DNA of 64,000 bases, from the NCBI RefSeq assembly GCF_029227915.1, contig NC_079887.1, forward strand, positions 10,540,001 to 10,604,000, in the 5' to 3' direction. The notes beneath the pieces were generated by a model, which made no database searches, was not told the DNA's origin, and saw only the letters and a list, made by a program, of their open reading frames with translations. Source of the DNA: Hydractinia symbiolongicarpus. Taxonomy: Eukaryota > Cnidaria > Hydrozoa > Anthoathecata > Hydractiniidae. A program made the position numbers and the translations under genes. Shown piece after piece: positions 24,801 through 36,600 of the stretch. Position 1 is the stretch's first letter. Every line of letters starts with the position of its first letter.

Positions 24801-25303
24801 TTCTTCGGTTGGAAACAGCTACAAGGGCCTGACTTTGACTTAATAATTTCACATCCACTGAACCGAAGGGTAAGAAATCTTGAGCAACCTTAATATCAAA
24901 ATTGTTTTTAAGTTAAACTTCGGAATAAATTCAGTGACTATTCCGTTAACAGATACATACACTGGAATAAAAAACAGAATAGGAATTTATTAGCACATTT
25001 CGGAAAGAGTATCTGGTATTTTTTTTTAAGCAACTTGGATTTTGATCAGGTAATGGAGTTTTGGCATATGGCTAACATTTAGGCCCAATTCACATAGGTA
25101 TTTTTAAAATTGCAGCTTAAGAATTAATTTGTTTTGCGAAAGTTAAAAAAAACCTTAAAAATCTTAAAGGAGTACGGAAAATAAATAAAGTGGAGATTTG
25201 AATTTGTAATATAAATAAAATTCGATACAATATACATTATTTACAAATAAAAATAATTTTTTTAAAAAATGTCTATTTCCGAACTTTCAATATCCCGAGG
25301 TTT
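24801..25303. other. 3' flank of the minus-strand hypothetical gene
   Basis: AT-rich with no coding signal. Probably includes the 3' UTR of the gene ending at 25304. Confidence 0.45.
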
Positions 25304-27403
25304 TCACGAAGAATCGTATGACCGAACTTCTGACGACTCAATCAGATGATGCCGTCTAAATATGCCGTAAGAAAATGTAACATCAGTAACGTCACTAAGT
25401 TGTTCCAGTATAGGAGCAAACAATTTTCCAGTGTTGGGTGTAATCGAGAATTCAATGATAGTGTCCTTGTATTCGGAGTGACTTTTTACGTCAAGAATAC
25501 TCTTATAAATCGTCATGCCGTGAAGGTATCTACTAGCAACGCCGCTTGATCGGACTGCCGCGACGACCTTGTTTGCGTGTTGATGTAATTTTTTGTTTAA
25601 TGGGTCCTCGTCCAATCTTCCAAAAAAACACAAGATTTTTTCTTTGATAGTATTGGGTGCTGCTGCTGGATCCGATACAGAGTGAAGGATATTGCGCCAT
25701 TGAACCCGTTTACTCAGTATAAATACCCCTACTGGCACGCAATGTGTGTCGTCTTTTCGGCGGTCAAATAAAACTCCGTCCGGATGGCTTGCTTTTAAAT
25801 CTCCCAAATTCCACGTGGTTTTCGTACAAAACGTGAAGGGTGTATTTCGCGTCACTCTTGATCCTATAGAGTTTTTCAAGATAACTTTTTCGCTATTTTC
25901 GTCTGTTACGAAATGACGTCCCAGGTAACGCCATCGTTGCGACGCTTCTTTTAGCGGTATCGCCACACCATCAAATTGATAAAGCGTTGTTGCAAAACTC
26001 GTTGGACGTCTTTCACGTTTGTCGTTGCTAAAAACAGGTCTAAAGAAAGAACAAAAACCAGTAAATAATGATAAATGTAATATGTTTAAGGAAAGAAAAA
26101 TTGTTTGCTAACAAATCTACTGAGATGCAGAAAACCACAAATAACCAGAATAACAAATACAATAAAATTTCTACGTAAAATTTCTACACTTACTTTAAAC
26201 TATGTTTCAACATCTTTTAATTTCTTCTGATAAAAAAAAATATTTCTTTCAACATACACGATTGCACAGTAGTTGAATTTTAATCTCTAGGGACTGCATC
26301 AACATATTATATACATACTCGTCAAACCACAACAATGTAATGACGTTTCTCAATGACGTACGACATACTTATTTATAAACAAAATGATTTTTAATTACAT
26401 AATAGCGCTTACAAAAATGTTTTTTAACAGTTTCATAATAAATAACTGATAATAAAAACATCGTTAAATTAAAAGCGCTAAATTGCTGCGCTTTTCATTA
26501 GTAAAAACGAATTGTGGTGTTTTTACATGTCCAAAAGAGCGTATGTTATTTCTCGTGCGTGACACTGAACATGAATGAATAAAATGTTGATAAAAATGTG
26601 TACCATAAAAATAGCTCCTAGAGCAGAGATGAAAGGAATGGATTATGGTAACTACGGAAATTCCTGAAAACTGAAAATAAAATATCCCTTTAAATATTCT
26701 TTTAAATTAAAAAAAAGAGTTTATTGTATAAATTTAAGAGCTCAGATTTGATCACAGAGTCTACCACAAAAATCTAATTTTCGCAGCTGTTTAGAGAAAA
26801 AGTAAATTTGGACCCCAGGGCTTTCGCATTTAGTGGCGCTATAAGAAGCCAATACACTAAAGAACTTCAAAATACTGAATACGACTAAGGTTAACTTTTC
26901 GTTTTACCGCAACCAAAGTTACACTTGTTTTCAAAAAAAAATTTTAAATCTTTGTTAATTTATTTGCTGGGAGATTTGAGAGTTACGTTTCTTTATAAGT
27001 CAGCCTATTCATCGACGAACCTTTTTAGGAAGACCTATTGAATTGTTTACAAGTTATATTATTTTTCGTGACAGCAAAACTTTCACAAATATCTTTGTAG
27101 TTTTCACCGTTTGTTTACATTGGCTAGGAGCTTAGGTTGCTGTCTGATAACAATTTACCTTTATTTTAACTTAGTCTGAATTCAAGTCTATTTACAGCAT
27201 ACGCGCAACCCATGTAAGAAAGATACGTGGCTTTTCTGTCGTCATCCAAAGGTAAAAATGCATCAAGCTTTCCGCTGATTGGGTCACAAAAGTTCGCGCT
27301 TCTTCCTAATAGTCTGACAATTTTAGATTTATTACGTATAACATTTTTTGAATGAAAGATATTGGACGTGGTTATGGCAAACAATCTTATTGGCGACCAA
27401 TCA
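25304..27403 (-). CDS. Hypothetical protein, two 3' exons (5' part unresolved)
   Basis: Not recognised. Exon 27403-27203 joins to exon 26039-25304 (TGA stop) by a GT-AG intron with matching phase, giving 311 residues. The first exon runs DWSPIRLFAITTSNIFHS ... LLGRSANFCDPISGKLDAF. The second contains LYQFDGVAIPLKEASQRW, a Cys-containing core (TFCTKTTWNLGD), HPDGVLFDRRK, and a C-terminus FRRHHLIESSEVRSYDSS. No membrane segment is evident. The upstream exon is unknown: its acceptor at 27404 needs an exon ending in phase 2, whereas the last identified PNLDC1 exon (27715-27626) ends in phase 0. It may be the 3' end of PNLDC1 via an unseen exon, or a separate gene, for example starting at a small ATG exon near 27536. 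No domain supports either. Confidence 0.6.
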
Positions 27404-27625
27404 CTAGCGAGGAAATTACCCGCTCATTTAATCCTGTCACATTAATTTTGTTTCTAATTATCTGTTACATTTATTTGTAAACACGTCATTTCACATAGGG
27501 ACGTCACAACGTCGTAACGGCGTAGCGTCATCTTGTTAATCTCCATAGCATCACAACAAAAGCATTCAAGTAATTTGTAACATGGTTTTCTTCAAATTGG
27601 AAATTCCGGCTTTCCGTTATATTAC

Positions 27626-30600
27626 CTGAGCCGCAGATATAAGTTTTCTTCCGTCTTTTACTTCAACAATAAATCTTTCCGGAAGGGTTGAAGGAGGATC
27701 TTCTCCATTGAGGTTCTAAAATGAAATATTTATCGAACAAGAAGACAGCAACTTATAGATGCAGTTTTAAATCTTAACCCCGCAAGCGCATATGGGATAG
27801 GCATGGGTATGTTAAAGAAAAACTCCTCATAAATTTACTCAATTTTTCTGACAAAATAATAATTTTACTGCTCACATGTAAAAGTGCTCATGGATACAAC
27901 CAAAAACAACATGAAAAAGGTTTAAATTTACATCTAAATCTCTCTGGCTGTCTTGAACATCTGACAGTACATGTATTAAAAATGGTGTGAGCAAAATGGC
28001 AGCTTGCTATGTAAACAAAATGGCAGCTTACTACATAAACAAAATGACAGCTTGCTATGTAAACAAAATGGTAGCTTACTAAATAAACAAAATGGCAGCT
28101 TGCTATGTAAACAAAATGGTAGCTTACTACATAAACAAAATAGCAGCTCGCTATGTAAACAAAATAGCAGCTTGCTATGTAAACAAAATAGCAGCTTGCT
28201 ATGTAAACAAAATGGCAGCTTACTATGTATTTCACAGCTGCTCTGGCTATGTTTACACAATTACAAAAGTGTTTCACTGCTGATAAATGTTCGTGAAATT
28301 CAAACGGACGACTGTCAGTTGAGCTGGAAACAAAACAATGGATAGACAAGAATTAATTTTGTAACGTTGAGTTTGAACAAAATAAATAACTTACAAAGTA
28401 AGTATAAGCTACCTGACGTTTTTGCTGGCCATTAGGTGCGTTAATCGTATAAATACTAAAAGTAAAAGATAAAGATAACAAAAATGGACAAAAACAAGCA
28501 AAACTTTGATGGGCCTACCGCCTACTGAAACAGCAGAAAAAACTAATCCAATCCTTAGAAATGTTGTAAAAACCGTATTTCGGGACTGTTTTTAAATCTG
28601 CCATTTTTGAGCATTCAATTTTTAAAAAACTGACTTCGCTACATTCAAGGGTGTATTGTTTATTATCTTTGTGCAAAAATCAGATTTAATTTGGAGAAAA
28701 CCTGGTAACGGATGTACCAGGTAGGTCCAAAACACAGCTACGAATTTTGGCTTACTAATTGAATTTCCGCGCCCGAAGGCGTAGGAAATTCTTTAAAACC
28801 GTCGTTTTTTTCTTTCGGAGCATTTTTTGAGAAAAAATCGACACTGGGATTTCACGTTCCTCTGAGAGGAGGATAGTATTGGTATAACTGACTAACAAAC
28901 TAACCCTGTCCCAAATGGTCAATTGCAACGTCACAGATTTAAACTTCGTACCCAAGCTCCCTAAGTAGTGGGAATACATCTAAATGACGTTTCAGGCCAA
29001 AATTGGTATTTGTTTACGACAAAATTTGACACAGTTAACCAAAAAAGTATGCTGAACATAATAGTATTATCATAATTTTGATTTTTGTCACCTAAAAGTC
29101 ATTTTAGGCCAAAATTGGTACAAAAATTAAAACTATTTATTTTCAACAAAACTTGGCACAGTTAACAAATAAAGTATGCTGAATATGATGGTGACATCAA
29201 AATTTTGATTTCTTGTTACCCAAATGTCATAATAGGCCAAAATTGGTCCCAAAATTAAAACTACTTTATTTTTGACAAAATTTGACATAGTTAACAAAAA
29301 AAGTATGCTGAACATGATGCTGACATCAAAATTTTGTTTTTTTGCCACCTTAAATGTCATTTTAGGCCAAAATTGGTCCAAAAATCAAAACTACTTTATT
29401 TTCAACAAAATTTGGTACAATAAACAAATAAAGTATGCTGAACATGATGGTGACATGAAAACTTTGATTTCTTATTACCCAAATGTCATTTTAGGCAAAA
29501 TTTGGTCCCAAAATTAAAACTACTTTATTTTTGACAAAATTTGACACAGTTAACAATGTATGCTGAAAATGATGGTCATATCAAAATTTTGATTTTTTGT
29601 CAACTAAATGCCGCTCAAGACCATAAACGTTTCAATCGCAAGACTTTCAACCATGATAATAGGCTGTATTTTTCGTTAGCAATTTCTTTTAAAATGTGAG
29701 TTTATTATGACACGTTTCGTTTTGTTTGCGTTTGTTGTAAGATATAATGTCACTTGTGTGTTTTATCTTCAGAGTTTCAGCCACCAAACCTCTTCGAATG
29801 TTTGGCACGATAACACAACGAATTAGCAGGTTGTTATCAAATATTTTGGTAGCAAGCGGAAATTCTTAGAGCCCCCAGGGCTTCTTGTTTTGCTTTTGCG
29901 AAGTTTGTGTAAAAACTTATCGAACTTATCCTTTATAGAAAGACACAAATATCAGCGTTGAAGTTTGATTCAGTCATTTGACAGGATGTTGTTATTTTTT
30001 GATGAAAGGCATAGTCATTCGATTTACGGCGCTTCTTATGAGTAAATGAATCTCTCAACTACACCCCCCTTAAAAAACTCGAAAAACATTACAGCATGTA
30101 AGAAACTTAAAAAAAAAGAAACACTCTGTACCATATAAGAAACTTTAAAAAAGAAACACACTACAGCATGTAAGAAAAATGGAAAAAGAAACATATTAAA
30201 AAATAAAACAAAACATACCATATCCTGTGAGAAATGCATCGTAACCAGCTTCGTGAGCACATTTTTTACAATCTAAAAATAACAGTGACGTGCGAGTGAC
30301 GAAATATGACAGTGACGAAATATGACAAGTTATTGTTTGTTCTTAACACACAGTGTTGTTTTAATTAAAGACTCTCACTTTACTCAATTTAAGAGGCAAT
30401 TCTTACTTTCAATGGGAATCTAGATGTACTTTTTTTTTTGGAAAACAAGATGATTTTGTTTTTAATACAATCGTGTTCTGTTAACATAACGTATCCATTA
30501 ATTTTTTTTCCAAAAAGAGTTTGAACCAAACCGCTTTATGGTTACCAACTAAAGTTAAAATGAAATATCTAACAGATGATTTAGAAATCCTCGTGTAAAT

Positions 30601-33600
30601 GGAAGAAGTAATAACGAGTTGAAGTAAAATAATTATTTTTTGTGGTCGTGAGAAGCATTGTAAGTAATAATGGTATTACAGTGTAACCATTTCTACTCAA
30701 TATTATCTTCTATTTTGCTAACAAGGACAGAACTGATTCTCACATTTTGGGGTTTCAATAAAGAAGCTCATTCAAAAATACACTCCCGAGTCGAAAAAAA
30801 TTAATAACTGCCTAAAATGGTAAACGACCCCTTACCAAGAAAACAAACAAACAAACAAACAAACAAACAAACAAACAAACAAACAAACAAACAAACAAAC
30901 AAACAAACAACAACAAAAAAACAAAAAAAATAAAAACACTTCGTATACACAGATGAAGTGTAGTGACTTTTAGCTTAGTTAACAACCGTTTAAAAAAGCG
31001 AAAAAGCAGGTTTGTTATATGGTAAGTATGGTTAGTGTCCACGTTACCATATTTATTGCAGCCATCAGCATGTACAATGACGGGTGTATCCAATTTGTAA
31101 AACATTGCTGCAGGACTAAAGAAAAAAAAATCAGACATGTATACTTAATGAAAATAAACTAAGATAAAAAGCTATTACAAACTGAAAGATTTCGGATATT
31201 TAAATGACAGTCACAGATAAAGAATTTCAACCCCAGGCTTACATTAGATGAAAAATAGCAACTACTTTGTATACAATTTTTAGCTTATATCTACAATCAG
31301 AAAGAAAAATGTTTGTACACATGATAGCAAATTTTAAAATTTTGTTGCCACGAGTAGTATTTTCGGCTATTTTTAAGTTAGATTTACACTATTTGAACTT
31401 GTTAATCTTTACAGCAGACTTAGGATCATAGGTTATTTAGTTAAACCCAAACACTTCAAACGTGCTAATTGTTGCTGACATCAGCATGACTCTTTTTGGC
31501 ATATTTCGGCACTTCGTGTGGCGTAACGTTGTTTATACTACAATTCCAGCATGTTAGAATTTCTCCTCCTAACTATCACCCTCCACTTCTACAATTAGGT
31601 AGAGTACAAAGTAACTTTCAGATACGGGGAAAAACTTATCAATAATTGAGCGGTAAAAATCTGAGTTCTAGAACACATGGACGCACATACCTGGAAAAAA
31701 CTTTATATAACTCTTCTAAACCAGTCATTTCAAAAAAATTCACGTCTTTATAATCCTAAAATGTAAAATTACTTAATAACTAACATAACACAGGGGATAC
31801 CAAAGCATTTGAAATTTGTTTTCTCGTTAAAAATACCTTCCTCATCACGAATGCCATATGTTTAGTATCGTATACGCATGGTAGGATCTGGTTGATACTC
31901 TTTTTAAACAGATTGTATGAATCTAAAACACAGTAAAGTTACTTACAAATGAGTTTATCATTTGACTTTAATGGTCACTGTAAAACCAGCAAGGCGTGTT
32001 TGCATGTGCTACCTACAGAACTACCACTGCTCGTGCCATAAAACTCGGCATGCCTTAGTTTCTTAAAACAAAAACAGGTTGACTTATGGCAGGAAAATCC
32101 CCAAGGACGTTGCAAAAAAAACATAGGTTACAAAATATGGTCATGGGAGTATAAATGTCTGGTCTACACTTTCAGACACAATGAAAATCCTTCTTAAACA
32201 ATTTATATTGGATTTTAAACTTTGTTTGTTTTCATTGTTTATCATTGTTTTTGTGGAAAAAAAATGCGTAAACAAACTTTAAAAAGAACTGAAAAACTCA
32301 CCTGGAAGGTTTTGAAAGAACTTTCCATATAACAGTAATAAGTCTGATAACATATTGTGTCCAATGATAGGCTAAGGTAAAGAAGAGTTCACCGTGTACA
32401 TAGCCTTATTTAATTCATATTAAATTTGTCATATCACAGCAAGTATTAAATTGGCATGCAACTGGGGGCAGAGGGGGGATACCTAACCCATAGTGACAAT
32501 TTCACAAAAAAAAAGCACTAGGTTTAAACGCTTATCTCCCATCACCTAGTATCTAACACAGAAACGCACTCGTCCATTGAAGTCTGCGCATCAATGACGA
32601 ATCAAGGAGTTCGGCATAAAACTGTGGAGTCCATTCAGGATAATGTAATAAGAAGAGGGTTGGGCGGGGGTGGAAATGGAAATGCACTCGCACCTGCAAA
32701 CTTTGTGCTTAGAAGTCGAATGCTCTACTGCTACACTGTCTCCAAAATTTTTGAAAAAGTGACCGATGTTAGTAACTTGGTAACAAAACCGAGTTGAAGT
32801 CAAGAAAGATCTTGGAAGTGGCAACAAAAATAACATAAACTAACCTCCACCTCGTATTTAGCATCTTTTATATTTATGGTACATAATAGAAATTTCGTTA
32901 GCTCACTGATCATTAAGTCAAAACATCGTGGTATTGACAGAACAGTATGGTTTAGGGTACGAAATCGAACATTTAGCAGGCCATGTGCTCAATTAATATC
33001 GACAACAGAAAAAAACATACCTTTTTACATTGAGATAGTAATTGTAGCACTTTTGAGAAGCCAACTATATTCATTATTATCCTGTGAAAAAATAGAAGCA
33101 AATAAATGTACTGGATTAAAAAAGGATAAATAATTAAAGAAGTTCACTTTGATACGAGGTCTGAAAGTTTTGAACTTCCCTAGACCGGTTCATTCGATTC
33201 TTATGAACAAAACCACAAGACAACAACACGTTCATAACATAATAATCTTAAAAAATGATAGATTAACACTCAATTTTTGTCGAATTCCAATTATTTGCAG
33301 TTAAGTGGTGGATAGCTACACAACAAAACGTTAGATTACGTTCTTTAAAAACAAATGATTTAAACCCTTAACTCCCTCCTTCTTTTGCTTCGAAACTTTT
33401 CAAAGAAAACATACTTTTCATATTCTTGGCTGAAATCTATTTTCTGATCAGGATTTAAAACTTTTTTCACTACAATCTAAATAAGAAAACATGATCAACG
33501 TTATGTTTTGGTTTGTCTGTTCAGCGAAGTTTCGGGAGATCCTTCTCCCATCATCGGGTGAGCCTGATGGTGGGAGAAGGTTCTTCTGAAACGCCGCCTA

Positions 33601-36600
33601 CTAAACTATCATGTTCAAGAAATGATAAACGTTGCTTGATGACAACAATTTCAAGGGAAAGTACAGAGAAGAACATACCACACCATTGCTTTCTAAAGAG
33701 CATGATATATTGCTGAATCTCTTCTCCACAGTTTTAAAAAACAAGTATTGTGCAACACCTGAAAGTGAGTAAACAGAGTAAAATAAAAGATACAGTATAC
33801 TATTTAAAACAAGAAAAAAAGCTTGACGTGCCTGGTGGTATAAAATCCAATTCAAGTGCATCATTCTTTAAACCAGATTTTACAAAATCATCCAGTTTTG
33901 ATATTGCTGGAGTAATGTAGGCTTCGTCCAATTGTCTATAAGCAGAAGTAATTTGCAGAACAACAGATGCTTTACTTTGCAGAACAACATATGCTATATC
34001 TTGCAGAACAGATGTTATATTTTGCAAACGTAGGCTTCCTGAGAGCAAACACTTCAAACCCTAATAAACGGCCGTTCAAAAACGTTATCTTAAGGAGCGT
34101 AAATAGTAAAGCTTTGTTGGCTTGGTATATCTTTTTTAAATATCACCAGCTAGGGTTGCTAGCTAAACAATTTTCATATGAAATGCTAACTCTTATATTT
34201 ACTTTACAAATATTGAAGAAATATGTTGTTGGATTGAATTCTGCTGGTGATAACTTCGCAGCGACTTTTCCTATAATAGAACAGACAACTTGACTATTTT
34301 AAAACTAACAGTTACTGTCAATTTATGCTGGTTCTGTAAATGTGGTCCTTTTACCTTTAAATGTGGTCCTAAGCAGAAAGGGGAAGTCCAAAACAATTTT
34401 GCTTCAAATATCTTTCTACATTACTTATATCGAAGAGGAAAAAGGTTTTCAAAATACAAGCAAAAGTTTGTTAAGTCTCAATTAAATTTACATGCAATAA
34501 AATGGCTATTGTATATGCCTGATTGGCTTTTATTTTTATGGAAAGAGAAAAAATTGTTTCTACGCAGGCAAGCACCAGATTTATTCCCTAGGTCATTTTC
34601 GCGAGATCAGAAATGTTGTACTTCAAGAATAGGGAAAAATTTCATGAGGATTTATGTGGAACACAAAATATTTCCCTAACTTGCCCTAAGCAAAGTTTAT
34701 AAAGTTTATAAATTAAGTATTTAAAAAGTTTGCCACACTTTAGTATTGTCATTTCAATTTCTTCCACTTTATTATATTTTTCACTTTTTTAAGAAGAACT
34801 CTATGAAACATATTTTATGGTGAAAACTCCACCCGATGTGCCAGTAAACAAACAAACAAACAAACCTGATCTTTATTAATAAATGATATTCCATCTCTCA
34901 TAAACTAAAAGGATAAAAAAGATGTATTAATTTTTTTGTCTAAGCAGCTAGGTTAAGCAGTTGACATTGGAGTAACTAGAATAAATAGAAAACTGAAGCA
35001 TGGCAAAGAAAAGATCCACCATCTTCGGAAATATATCTTTACAAGAGATGATTCACAAATTTGCAATTATTTGCAGACCGTAAAGGTTCAGACTTTTAAT
35101 GTTGATAAAATTAATTTCATAAGTGGTAAATGGGCTTTTAACAACAAATTGACTTCCCTATTCACTTGATCTCAACCTTTGTACATGCTCGTTTTATACA
35201 CAAATTTGTTATTTTGACTTGCACGTCAGCAAATAAAAAAACGCAACAAACAAACCAACATAACGGAAACAGAGGAAGAACAAAATTTTCAATTAATTGT
35301 GACAGAATGACTTACCTTATTAAAGTCGAAGTTATGTAAAGTCAAAAATTCAATTGCTGATGCCTGCAAAGTAAGAAAATTGGTGATAGAAGCATCTTAG
35401 TTTCTAGTTAGCTGTAATTAACCGTTTCCAAAAGAACATGTTATGTTCTTTTGTTTCTAGTTGTTTTTTTTAACAATATTTTTTAGATTATTACTGAGCC
35501 AAAAAAGCTGGCTTTAATTTGGGTCACGAAAGAGTAGCCATGTAGTATTTTGCAGACCAGAGTATATAAATATCAACAACATGTACGTCCTGTACAAATA
35601 AAATTTCAAGTCATTTGTTTAAAAAAAACTGTATGTGAAATGGTATATGTCAAATTTACTTCCTGCGTTATAGAGGTTTAGTCTGTAAAAACAACCGAAA
35701 TTCAACATTTTATGCTGATGTCAGCATTTCCATGACAATTTAATAAAATTTATGCAATTATTAGAAAGAGGAAATAGGCTGTTTTGAAAATTGGTATTTG
35801 TTCCTATATTACAGTTCTATTAGGTAGATATTCCATTTTAAAAAAGGCGCGACTCAACAAAGCATTTTGTCATGTTGTTAAAAGAACCAGATTAATTAAA
35901 CAATCAGTTTTAAATTGCCTCATTCTCAATGCAACTCTTCAGGAAAGAATTTATTTGCTGAAAAAGTACTTGGTGGCTTATTTGATAATTTATGATTGCA
36001 TTGCAATATATTTATTACAAAATGTTTATTTCATCTCACAATTCTTGCGGTTTTATATTTATACAGCTATGTCAACTAAAACTTCACCTGAAAACTCAAC
36101 ATGAAGAAAACATTACCAATGCTTAATACTAGACTTTTTGGCCATCATAAGTATGACACCTACCTGGCAAGAAAACCTTGGATTAATCGGTCCAAACGAT
36201 TGTGGACAAATAAAGAAATTATATGTGTGTGCAGAATATCTAAATTACAATTCCATATTACAATAAATGAAATACGCAAAAAGAATATCCACAAGCTTAA
36301 AAAAAATCATGTGGATGAGCCGCAGTTTTTTTTACTATTTTTGAAATAAACATATAAAAACTCAGTAGCAGGCAGCAAAAGCACTACTTTTTTAGGTGAA
36401 TAAAACTTTATATCTAATCATGAACCTTGACAGGTGCACCTAACAAAATTCAAATGGCATGTGCGTTAAGTGCCTTTATGAATGTTTGTGCAGGCGACCT
36501 TTAAACTTGCCACACTGTCTCATATTTTGTCAATGATTGCTATACCTTTTCAATATATTAATTACACTACCAACCTGTTTTTCCCAGTTCCATCAGAAAC

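Noticed and set aside
28004-28345. 113-codon plus-strand frame and overlapping minus frames over the 24-bp minisatellite
   Set aside because: A 24-bp unit without stops leaves several frames open at once. Only the minus exon 19 frame is anchored to a real gene.
29133-29517. Repeated protein frames (FDIVNKK, ILGQNWSKNQN and similar)
   Set aside because: Overlap the 128-bp tandem array on both strands.
34290-34679. 129-codon plus-strand frame inside PNLDC1
   Set aside because: Non-ATG start, antisense to an intron, no recognisable domain.
35784-36104. 106-codon plus-strand frame
   Set aside because: Antisense to PNLDC1 intron sequence next to exon 5; AT-rich and motif-free.
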